A stretch of DNA of 49,431 nt, taken from contig JAFAMD010000069.1 in NCBI GenBank assembly GCA_019233755.1, forward strand, positions 1 to 49,431, read 5' to 3'. A model generated the notes under the pieces. The model searched no databases. It was not told where the DNA came from and saw only the letters and a list, made by a program, of their open reading frames with translations. Positions 23,709 to 31,857 of the stretch are shown piece after piece. The position numbers and the translations under genes are program-made. Origin of the DNA: Acidobacteriaceae bacterium (GTDB taxonomy: Bacteria > Acidobacteriota > Terriglobia > Bryobacterales > Bryobacteraceae). The stretch's first letter is position 1, and each line of letters starts with the position of its first letter.

Positions 23709-25952
23709 CTATTTCAGGACAATTTTCGCCAACCCTGCGTTGTTTGCCGTGTCAAACACTCGAAATACGAGCAGGTGTTCACCGGGGCGAACGTTGTCAA
23801 GGTGCAGGTGGAAGCGCTCATCCGGCGAATCGGTCACCCCATCTACGGCTTCAACGGGCTGCCAGAAAAACGCATCGAGCGAATATTCGCACAATCGCAG
23901 GGGGCTGGCGTTGTCGTGGGCGCTGACGTCGATATCGAGCGACGTCCCGTTCCGGCGTGGCTGCCCGAGCGTCACCAGCGGGGGCGTGTTGTCAATCAAG
24001 ACCGGGGTACTGACCAGGGTGGCTTCGCGCGCGAACTCGGGGGCGTTTGAAGGCGCATCGGATGCCGACACCTTGAACAAATAACGTCCGTCCGCGAAAA
24101 CATCCGGATCGAGCAGGAGCGTGTTTTCGAACATGCGGCTGCGGATCAACTGCCATTCGTTCGCATCTTCAGGCCGGAAATAGACCGAATAGACCAGCTT
24201 GTCGCCGTCAGGGTCGTCCGCTTGCCAGGAGATCTGCGTCTGGGTCGTCTGGAGATTCGACGCGGATTGGGTGGCTGTCGTCGTGGTACTCGCGGAAGGG
24301 GGCTCACCGCTGGCCGTCACCGTAACCGAATACGTGCTGGCGGACGGCGGTGCGGCAGCCGCTGTCTTGGCCGTATTAGTCGCTAGGACCGAAGTGACGG
24401 TAATGCTGCGAACAGCAGGAGGCCGGTTTTGAGGCAAATAGGGCACGTCCACTGCGTTGATTCGTGCCGTGCTACCCGCCGTCCATTCAGCGCGCCATTG
24501 AATGTACCGGGCGGCTGGGCTTGTTATGAGCGCGGCTTCAGGATCACTAATCGGCCCGGACCAAGCGCTCCAGGTGCCATCCGGGCGCGCAGAGAAGCCT
24601 GTCCTCGTCCGAAACTTCACGCCGTCGCCGGATCCACGCCATTGCAAATGACCCCATCGCGCTACACTCGTCCCGTCATGCACCGGCGATTCATAGCTTC
24701 CACCCGTCGTTCCCCCTGCTTCGAAGGCAAACACGCGGGCCGGGTTGCTCGCGGCTGCGTACAGTGTCTCACCAGACTGCACCAGCCGCGTGGTTTCGCC
24801 ATCACCCGGCTCGGCGATCAAGCTTAGATTCCCATCGCGAAGGCGATAAATCCGGCCATGATCGTCGGTCGAAAACAGCACGGAATCACCCTGTAGCAAG
24901 AGGTCGTAAACATTGTCGTCCTTTGAACTCCGCAGGGTCTCAACTACACGGTTGGGCGATATGCGATAAATGGCGGACTTCTCGACCCCGCTCACTTCCA
25001 CGACGGCGGCACTGGAAGCCGCAGTCGTTGTTGAAGCGGTCGACGTCGGGTTCTTGCTCTGATCGGAGGTCTTCACGTTTGCGGCGTCATCTCCATCGGA
25101 AGCGGTTCCCGCGGCCTCTGTAACCGTAATTACAGTTGGAGTGGTGACCACAACGGCGCTCGAGGAAGGGGTTGCGGTCGAGGCGGAAGTGGTCGTCCGA
25201 GTCGCAACCGCGCCACCCATTGCGGCCACGTACAGAAATCCCCGCGGGTCGATGGCAATCGCACTGATTTCGGGAAGAGAGGAGTCATAGACGATGGTCC
25301 CGTCCTTCCGGCCGGAGATCTCATATAAAAGCCCGTTAGGATCCGTACCGGCATAAAGGTGACCGTTCGGAGCCAAATGGAGAGCCGTCACATTCATCTG
25401 GCCGGGATCGTAGAACAGCTCGGCGCGTCCCCCGGCATCGATGCGGAAGATCTGACCAGGTTCCCCTGTCGCAGCATAAATGCTGCCATCCGGGGCCGCC
25501 TGAAGGGCCCAAATGTACTTCGCCGGGGAATGCCAGACTTCCTTGGCTTGACCATTCTCGATGCGGTAAACGGACCCGTTCGGCGAGCTTGCGGCGTATA
25601 GCCGGCCGCTGGGATCCACGCAGACAGCAAAGACCTCCGCCTGCTGAGCGCTCCAGACCACCGAAGACTTGCCATCCGAGGAAATGCGAAATACCTTTCC
25701 CTGGTGTCCGGTCGCGGCATACATATTGCCATCCCGCGCGGCGGTCAAACTCCAAAGTGCCGGCTGGTTGAGCCGAGCTTCCCAGCGAACAGAGGGGCCA
25801 AGCTGCAGAGTGCCGTCCACAGAGAGCGACAGACCGGAGAGGCGGCCTTTGAGAAAGTCGTTAAAACCGGCGATCTGCCAGTCGGTGGTCGTGGCTGCGG
25901 ACAGGACACCGGCAATGCTGCAAAGCGCTAAGACGAGGCGGCGTGCTTTCAC
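23709..25952 (-). CDS. Secreted beta-propeller protein with Thr/Ser-rich linkers
   Basis: A 747-residue protein with a signal peptide (RRLVLALCSIAGVLSAA). The first 250 residues hold repeated propeller blades of the form DGxxYAATGxxGxxxRI (MYAATGHQGKVFRIS, LYAASSPNGSVYRIE, IYAATGEPGQIFRID, LYAGTDPNGLLYEIS). A long Thr/Ser/Ala linker (about 255-320) interrupts the propeller, further blades follow, and the C-terminal part has a second Thr/Ser-rich stretch and fibronectin-III-like segments (DDPDGDKLVYSVYF; FRVFDTANNAG). GTG start, 6 nt after the S55 gene, so they are an operon. No catalytic motif is seen; the function is unknown. Confidence 0.8.
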   Translation of the reverse strand: MKARRLVLALCSIAGVLSAATTTDWQIAGFNDFLKGRLSGLSLSVDGTLQLGPSVRWEARLNQPALWSLTAARDGNMYAATGHQGKVFRISSDGKSSVVWSAQQAEVFAVCVDPSGRLYAASSPNGSVYRIENGQAKEVWHSPAKYIWALQAAPDGSIYAATGEPGQIFRIDAGGRAELFYDPGQMNVTALHLAPNGHLYAGTDPNGLLYEISGRKDGTIVYDSSLPEISAIAIDPRGFLYVAAMGGAVATRTTTSASTATPSSSAVVVTTPTVITVTEAAGTASDGDDAANVKTSDQSKNPTSTASTTTAASSAAVVEVSGVEKSAIYRISPNRVVETLRSSKDDNVYDLLLQGDSVLFSTDDHGRIYRLRDGNLSLIAEPGDGETTRLVQSGETLYAAASNPARVFAFEAGGTTGGSYESPVHDGTSVARWGHLQWRGSGDGVKFRTRTGFSARPDGTWSAWSGPISDPEAALITSPAARYIQWRAEWTAGSTARINAVDVPYLPQNRPPAVRSITVTSVLATNTAKTAAAAPPSASTYSVTVTASGEPPSASTTTTATQSASNLQTTQTQISWQADDPDGDKLVYSVYFRPEDANEWQLIRSRMFENTLLLDPDVFADGRYLFKVSASDAPSNAPEFAREATLVSTPVLIDNTPPLVTLGQPRRNGTSLDIDVSAHDNASPLRLCEYSLDAFFWQPVEAVDGVTDSPDERFHLHLDNVRPGEHLLVFRVFDTANNAGLAKIVLK

Positions 25953-25958
25953 GGGAGT

Positions 25959-27806
25959 TTACTCTTTCACTTCGACCTGGATGGTCTTCGATCCGGTAAC
26001 GACGTAATCGGGAACGGGAATTACAAGTTCGGCGACGCCCGAGCCGCGCGTGAGAACCTGGGCAGCATTGCTTGTGGCGGAGTCGGCGGGGTCTGACAGA
26101 ATCAGGGCGGCTGACGGAGGCGGGTCGGTCAACTCGCCGCCAGGCAGCGGACTGATAACCGTGAAGGATGGCTGCTGGCGCCATACCCGCACATATGCAG
26201 CGTTGCTGTCGCGGAATTTGTTGATGGTCTGGATAAGACGTTCGGGCGTTTGCAGCGAGGACTGACTGAGGCCGGCGAAGTCCGGAAAATTGAGCGTGGT
26301 GGCATCGCTAACGGTGAAATTCAGCGGACCGGTCGGCGCCCCAATCGGAACCTGATAAGTCGTTTCACGGGTAAATTGGCGGCCATCTTCGCCCAACAAC
26401 AACGCTGTGACCTGAACCGAGTCCCCCGGATGGACCTCATGCGGCGAGGCCCAGGCCTGAGCGATGCGAACCTGCCGCTTGCCCTCGGCGAGCTCCAGAT
26501 GCAGTGAGATGTCTTTCACACGAAGATTCTTGAACCCGCCGCCAAGCACAAACCCGAGGGTCACAACCGTGTCAGAGGCAGTCGATTGCGCTAGCCCGCT
26601 GTCGCTCACGAACATGTCGCGAATGAGCAGCGGAGGAATATCGCCTTCGAAATGGACCTGGCCCCGCACCCGCGCCGTACCCGCCCCGAGGGTTCGTTCC
26701 GTGGCATCCATAACCGAAAACAAGGCGGTCTGGGTGACAAACGGCGTCAGAAAGCGGTCGTTCACCACCTGAAAATGGTAGTCATGATCGCCCGTCGCTG
26801 CGGATGTCACGGAGACAGTGAGCGGAATGGTGTGGGCCGGACGGCCGATTTCGCCCGAGATGGCGGTGGCGCGGTCGCTCAGAATGCTCCCCACCCATTG
26901 TTGCGGTGCTGAAACCTTGAAAGAGCTGTTGAGGCTCGGGATGACGGCGATGACGTCTGAACGGGCAAATGGCAGTTCGGTAGTACCCGTGTCGAGAAAG
27001 CGATGCCCGAAGGCATAAATACGCTTCGCATCCACGTATGTTACGGTGCCGTCAGCCGTGATGTTCATATCGCCGGTCAGCAGCCCGACGCTGATGGTAG
27101 ACCCGGGCACGACCGTTCCCGAATAAACCGGAGATGCCGGTGAACCTGCGGACACTCCTTGCATGGGCTCGAACCCCAAGCGGCGGAAATCGGAGGCGAA
27201 GGCCGCGAAGGCCGCTGGAGTGAACCCGGAAAGAGAAAGAGGTGTCAGGATTTGAGTAAGGTTGCCAAAGGGGGAGGGAAGGTTCAGCGGGGGAAGCGAC
27301 TTCGCAAGTTGAGCCGCGCTGGAGAACCGCCGAAAAAGATGAAAGGCGATACCATCCGGAGCGCTTTCCCTTTGGACGCCCGCATCGCCGATCATCGACT
27401 CGATCGGCTGGATTCCCGCGATGGGTTCCTTCGAAAACGGGAACCCGAGCGCGACGGCGCCGAGAAGCTTACCGTCGATGTACACGGGGCTGCCGCTCAT
27501 TCCTTGAATCACCCCGGTTTCCCCAAGCCGGCCGCCGCTGAGGCGCGCGAGAATCACGCTTTGTCTGGGCCCGAGATTCTGGAGAACGCCGAGGATTTCG
27601 ACCTGGAACTCTTCGATTCGATCGCCCTGGAAAACGGTACGGCCGATGCCGCGGAGGCCGGGACGGACATCTTTGAGAGGATAGAACTCCTGCGCAAAAG
27701 CACCACCCGGTAACCCGAGAGCGAGGAGCAGGGAAGCGATGACGGCAGGGATCGGACCGAATAAGCGATACCAATAAGGCCGGGACGCTGATTGTAAGTT
27801 GCTCAC
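25959..27806 (-). CDS. SpoIVB-like (S55) serine peptidase family protein, motifs permuted
   Basis: A 615-residue protein with an N-terminal signal or membrane helix (about residues 17-39). Residues 41-140 match the C-terminal part of SpoIVB peptidases: RGIGRTVFQGDRIEEFQVEI, then TGVIQGMSGSPVYIDGKLLG with the serine motif GMSGSP at 102-107. A second block, DGTVTYVDAKRIYAFGHRF (His268), resembles the SpoIVB histidine segment, which in SpoIVB precedes the serine. The order is therefore reversed here. The C-terminal 250 residues are beta-rich and unassigned. GTG start. Upstream gene of the propeller protein; divergent from the DUF885 gene. Whether it is proteolytically active is unknown. Confidence 0.82.
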   Translation of the reverse strand: MSNLQSASRPYWYRLFGPIPAVIASLLLALGLPGGAFAQEFYPLKDVRPGLRGIGRTVFQGDRIEEFQVEILGVLQNLGPRQSVILARLSGGRLGETGVIQGMSGSPVYIDGKLLGAVALGFPFSKEPIAGIQPIESMIGDAGVQRESAPDGIAFHLFRRFSSAAQLAKSLPPLNLPSPFGNLTQILTPLSLSGFTPAAFAAFASDFRRLGFEPMQGVSAGSPASPVYSGTVVPGSTISVGLLTGDMNITADGTVTYVDAKRIYAFGHRFLDTGTTELPFARSDVIAVIPSLNSSFKVSAPQQWVGSILSDRATAISGEIGRPAHTIPLTVSVTSAATGDHDYHFQVVNDRFLTPFVTQTALFSVMDATERTLGAGTARVRGQVHFEGDIPPLLIRDMFVSDSGLAQSTASDTVVTLGFVLGGGFKNLRVKDISLHLELAEGKRQVRIAQAWASPHEVHPGDSVQVTALLLGEDGRQFTRETTYQVPIGAPTGPLNFTVSDATTLNFPDFAGLSQSSLQTPERLIQTINKFRDSNAAYVRVWRQQPSFTVISPLPGGELTDPPPSAALILSDPADSATSNAAQVLTRGSGVAELVIPVPDYVVTGSKTIQVEVKE

Positions 27807-27876
27807 GTGCTTACTTCATGGTAAGCGCGTAAGTAAGCCTGGACGAGCATTTCTTCACCCGGTATGCTTGGCACAT

Positions 27877-29628
27877 ATGCCGTTTCGAGCCTTATGTGTC
27901 GTCGTCTGCGCGGCCGTGTCGGGTTTCCTGGCCCTGGAGGCACAACAGTCTTCGTGGGTAGAGCGCAGTAATCAGAACACGCAACTGCTGCTCGATATAC
28001 AAGCCCGCTACTCGCCGGAAGGTGCGTCGCGAATGGGTGTGAGAGGGCTCGATGAGCAGATTTCCATTCCATCCATCGACCGGCCGGAGCGGGTACGGCA
28101 CGATACCCAGGAAGCGCTGAAACAACTGCAGGCGCGACTCGCCGTAGAGCGGGATCCCCTGGTAAAGCAGGATCTTGAGATTCTGATCGGAGCAGCCGAG
28201 CGGGCGAACCACGCTTCGTTGGTAGAGGAGAAGTATCTGCTCCCGTACGACAACGTTGCGGAGACGATCTTCCAGGGAATTAGCGCGCTATTGGAGGACC
28301 AAGTTGCGCCGGCACGCAGAAAAGCGGCCGTCGCGCGCCTGCGCAAGTACGCCGGAATCGAGCCGGGCTTCCAGCCCACCACCGATTTGGCGGAGGAGAT
28401 CTTCCGCGAGCGCCTGAAAACCCCGGGGCTGATAGGCCCGCCCAAAGCAGAGGTCGAGAAAGACCTTGCGCAGATGGACCAGTATGTGACAGGTATCGGG
28501 CTGCTGTTTGAGAAGTACAAAATCAACGGCTACGAAGACGCGTACGGAAAGCTGAAGACCGAGCTGGCTCAATACAAAGACTTCGTTCGGCAACAAGTAC
28601 TGCCGACAGCGCGCGCCGATTTCCGCCTTCCGCCCGAAGTCTATAAAATCGCCCTCGAAGCTTACGGGGTTGATTACACGCCCGAGGAACTGATCCGGAT
28701 CGGGCATGAGGGATTCAACCGGATCCAGTCCCAGATGCAGGAGGTCGCGGCGAAGGTGGCGAAGGAGCACAGCCTCCCCTCGAGCGATTACCGCGATGTG
28801 ATCCGGGCGCTGAAGAAGGACCAGCTCCCCGCTGATCAGGTAATGCCGGTATATCACGAGACCCTCGCGGACCTCGAAGCTATCATCCGGCGCGAACATC
28901 TGGTCACGTTGCCTGATCGGCCTGCGATTATCCGCATCGCTTCGGCGGCCGAGACAGCTCAGCAACCGGCGCCCCACATGCAGCCGCCGCCGCTGATTAA
29001 TAATCACGGCGAACGCGGCCAGTTTGTCCTGCCGGCCGGTACGGTGGGCCCGGACGGCAAGCCTATCAAGTACGACGATTTCACTTTCAAAGCGGCCACC
29101 TGGACCCTTACCGCCCACGAAGCGCGGCCAGGCCACGAGATGCAGTTTGCCGCGATGGTGGAGCGCGGGGTATCGCTAGCGCGTGCCGTGTATGCGTTCA
29201 ACAGTACGAACGTAGAGGGTTGGGGACTGTACGCGGAATGGATGATGTATCCGTACATGCCGGACGACGCGAAGCTGATTTCTCTGCAACTGCGGCTGCA
29301 GCGGGCGGCACGCGAGTTCCTTGATCCTGAGCTGCAGGAAGGGAAGATCACGCCCGAAGCGGCGCTGAAATTCCTGGAGGATGATGTCGTCCTCTCCCCG
29401 GCGTTTGCGACTGAAGAGGTGGATCGATTCACCTTCCGCATGCCCGGACAAGCCGTTTCTTACTACGACGGCTACACCCGGCTGCTGCAGCTTCGCACCG
29501 ATGCCGAGAAAGCCCTTGGGCCGAAGTTCAACGCGCAGAAGTTTCACGACTTCATCCTGTCGCAAGGGTTGCTGCCGCCAGCGCTGCTCCGCAAGGTGGT
29601 CATGAACGAGTTTGTGGCGGGGTCGTAG
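27877..29628 (+). CDS. Secreted DUF885 metallopeptidase-like protein
   Basis: A 583-residue DUF885 protein. A signal peptide (FRALCVVVCAAVSGFLALEAQ) follows the ATG at 27877; earlier in-frame codons would place extra residues before it. The putative zinc site is HEARPGH (His414, Glu415, His420) with a downstream acidic motif EGWGLYAEW (Glu447), the gluzincin-like arrangement of this family. Also typical are YGVDYTPEELIRIGHEGFNR and the late YYDGYTRLLQLR. Members are thought to be peptidases; the substrate is unknown. It is divergent from the S55/propeller operon, with only about 70 nt between starts. Confidence 0.88.
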   Translation: MPFRALCVVVCAAVSGFLALEAQQSSWVERSNQNTQLLLDIQARYSPEGASRMGVRGLDEQISIPSIDRPERVRHDTQEALKQLQARLAVERDPLVKQDLEILIGAAERANHASLVEEKYLLPYDNVAETIFQGISALLEDQVAPARRKAAVARLRKYAGIEPGFQPTTDLAEEIFRERLKTPGLIGPPKAEVEKDLAQMDQYVTGIGLLFEKYKINGYEDAYGKLKTELAQYKDFVRQQVLPTARADFRLPPEVYKIALEAYGVDYTPEELIRIGHEGFNRIQSQMQEVAAKVAKEHSLPSSDYRDVIRALKKDQLPADQVMPVYHETLADLEAIIRREHLVTLPDRPAIIRIASAAETAQQPAPHMQPPPLINNHGERGQFVLPAGTVGPDGKPIKYDDFTFKAATWTLTAHEARPGHEMQFAAMVERGVSLARAVYAFNSTNVEGWGLYAEWMMYPYMPDDAKLISLQLRLQRAAREFLDPELQEGKITPEAALKFLEDDVVLSPAFATEEVDRFTFRMPGQAVSYYDGYTRLLQLRTDAEKALGPKFNAQKFHDFILSQGLLPPALLRKVVMNEFVAGS

Positions 29629-29688
29629 GACCGCTGCCGCGCTCGTACAATTCCCTCACAGCCGGAGCAAAGCACTGTCCGCCGACGC

Positions 29689-29790
29689 ATGCGCCTGTCC
29701 CAAATTCGGATAGCCCCGCTGCCGGGAGTCCTTTCCCTGCATCAAGATGATCTGGCGGGCGGCGTGCGCTGGGCAGCCCCTGGAGGGTAG
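29689..29790 (+). CDS. Possible 33-codon small ORF before the 29793 gene
   Basis: ATG at 29689 opens a 33-residue frame (MRLSQIRIAPLPGVLSLHQD, then a short Gly-rich end) that stops with TAG 2 nt before the next gene's ATG, so it could be a leader peptide or translational coupler. The next gene's ribosome-binding site (TGGAGGG) lies inside its end. I see no good ribosome-binding site of its own and no family match. The rest of the 29629-29792 gap shows nothing recognisable. Confidence 0.2.
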   Translation: MRLSQIRIAPLPGVLSLHQDDLAGGVRWAAPGG

Positions 29791-29792
29791 CC

Positions 29793-30218
29793 ATGCGGAC
29801 CATCCGGGATCAAGTGCACGAAGCGATGACGCTCGAATACTTCCAGCGAAGGATGTCGGAAGGTTGGAAGCTGAAGGCGGTGGAGTGGGAAAAAGAGGAT
29901 AGGCCGGCAAGCACGGGCGAAATGGCGGAGACCAAGGAAGTTCCCTACGGCCTCGAGATCGCGGCGGACGCGGAGCGGCTACAGCAGAACATCCAGGAAG
30001 TCTCCGTGCTGCTCACCATCATGGAGATGATCGTGACCGAGAAGCGCGTTTCGCTCATCGCAAGTGAGCTAAACACGCGCGGCTTCCGGACGCGCGGCGG
30101 AACGGCCTGGACACCGACCGCCGTTTTTGAGCTCCTTCCGAGAGTGATCGACATGGGCCCGGAACTTCTCAAAAGTGCTGATTGGCGGGCCAGAAGGGAC
30201 AAGATCCGGCTCCAGTGA
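29793..30218 (+). CDS. Small protein with recombinase-like helical domain
   Basis: A 141-residue protein with a strong GGAGGG about 6 nt before its ATG. The N-terminal half (MRTIRDQVHEAMTLEYFQRR) includes a MSEGWKLKAVEWE segment. Residues about 85-120 read VSLIASELNTRGFRTRGGTA then WTPTAVFELLPRVID, closely resembling the helix-turn-helix portion of the Recombinase domain in large serine recombinases (IA..LN..G..T..G..W....V..IL). No catalytic resolvase domain is present. It may be a domesticated DNA-binding remnant or a small regulator. It ends 10 nt from the frame-corrected tannase stop. Confidence 0.72.
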   Translation: MRTIRDQVHEAMTLEYFQRRMSEGWKLKAVEWEKEDRPASTGEMAETKEVPYGLEIAADAERLQQNIQEVSVLLTIMEMIVTEKRVSLIASELNTRGFRTRGGTAWTPTAVFELLPRVIDMGPELLKSADWRARRDKIRLQ

Positions 30219-30228
30219 GAAGCGCTGC

Positions 30229-31828
30229 TCACCTTGCCGCATCGGGCGCACTGCAGGCGAAACTTGTGTAGTCGTTTGTGTCGCCGGAGCCCTTGTAGCG
30301 GGCCACTTCCGGATAAGGGCAAAGCGGGCGCGTCATTTCCGCGGGTTTGTGCGGATCGTTTGCCCGGGTACTTCGTAGCGATGATTTCAGCGGGCGCGGT
30401 CCCTTTCTCAACCCAGGCTTCGAGCGCGTCAAAGATACCGTGCTTCGGGCCTTTTGCCGTCGTGGTTCCCAACTGCCCGAACCAGCTCGGACCCGGACCG
30501 CCGGTGCAATGCTCTACTCCCGGCGCCATATAAAGACGCACAAACTTGTCGGCCTTCTCTGCACCCATTTTTTTTCGAACGGCTTCGTAGTAGTTGACGG
30601 TGTTGACCGGCGAGATGGCCGGGTCGTTCCAGCCGTGATACAGGATCAGCTTGCCGCCGCGCGCCTCGAATGCGTGTAAATCCGGGTCGGTGGCGTTCAG
30701 CACCCGGGCAGTGGTCTCGTCAGCCGTATGGACGGCGGCATCCACGTTGGCCGAAATGGGGTTCCAGGCAGGATCCTGGTAAACCATGTAGCGGAAGTAA
30801 TTCTCGACGTAACCCGAGCCGGCACTCAAACCCGGGCCGTAGCCGATCACCCAGATAGTCCAGCCGTCCTCGCCGCCCGGCATGAAGCCGGGAAAAATCT
30901 GCTTGCCGTTTGAGTCGCGGCCCCCGGCGTAGATGGCTTTCAAAGCCCCGACTTGGGGCTCGGTGAGGCAGGACCGGGAATCAACGCCGTTACAACGTAG
31001 AGCAGCGGGGTCGAAGTTGCATTTGCGCGGATCGTCCACGAAACCGTCTTTGACGCCGTCTTGTGCGTCGCAGACCGCAAGAACCGCCTGGTTAATGGCG
31101 TGGAGCTTGATGTCTGAGATATAGGCCGCAGGATTGCGCAGCAGCGCGTCTTCCACCGCAAGGCCACCAGTGAGCAGGTGCGTCCAGTAATTCGCGGGTG
31201 CGCCGGCGAGGATGCCATCGTAATCTTCGGGGAAGCGCTGCGCCTCCATGAGGGCTTCGCGGCCGCCGTCCGAGCAGGAATCGAAATAGGAACGCTGCGG
31301 AGCTTCGCTGTAAAAGGCCTGGATGATTGCTTTGGCGTTCTCGGTGGTCAGGTGCAAGGCGCGGTACCCGAAGTCGGCGACTTTCTCCGAGTGGTTGTAT
31401 GCCCAGGTGGCGTCGGCGGCGTTGCCGATGTGGCCCGTGTCCGTTGCGGCCGTTGCGTAGCCGCGGCCGAGGTTATTGCCCAGGCTGCTGTAACTAATCG
31501 AACCCGCAAACCCGCCGTTGCCCACCCCGAGGAATTTCTTGTTCCAGCCGGACGCCGGCAACCAGACTTCGAAGCGGATGTAGGAATCGGCAGTTGGCTG
31601 GATCACGCCGGTCACCCGGCAGAAAGCTGGGAGATCCGGCACCGGCTTCTCTTGAGGAGGCGTAAACGTCCCGGCCGGGACCGCTTCGGCAGCGCTGATG
31701 ACGGTAGACGGCAATTTCAGCGCCGAGAGGCCTTCGCAAGTGGCCGCATGAGCGGATCCGGCTGCCGCGAAGGGCCACAGCGTGGCAGCCAGCAGAGCCG
31801 CATACGAACATGGAAGGAGGCGGCGCAT
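30229..31828 (-). pseudogene. Tannase/feruloyl esterase family gene with a single-base frameshift
   Basis: The first frame encodes a signal peptide (RRLLPCSYAALLAATLWPFA) and a tannase-type hydrolase: nucleophile motif CSDGGRE (Cys185, Ser186), GWNDPAISPVNTVNYYEAV with Asp402, and GVEHCTGGPG (His440, Cys441), the disulfide-linked triad of tannases and feruloyl esterases. After about residue 488 (KYPG, near the CCCGGG at 30363-30368) the frame is lost. The missing family C-terminus, MTRPLCPYPEVARYKGSGDT, continues in another frame to a stop at 30229. Total span 1600 nt is one base over a multiple of three, so one extra base explains it. It may be a real mutation or a sequencing error; the active site is upstream of the break. 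Confidence 0.85.
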
Positions 31829-31857
31829 CTCAGCGAGCCGACAGAGCAAGGTATCGA

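Noticed and set aside
29945..30360. In-frame extension of the tannase frame past the break as its true C-terminus
   Set aside because: The extension is antisense to the 29793 gene and has no family resemblance, whereas the conserved tannase end is found in the shifted frame.
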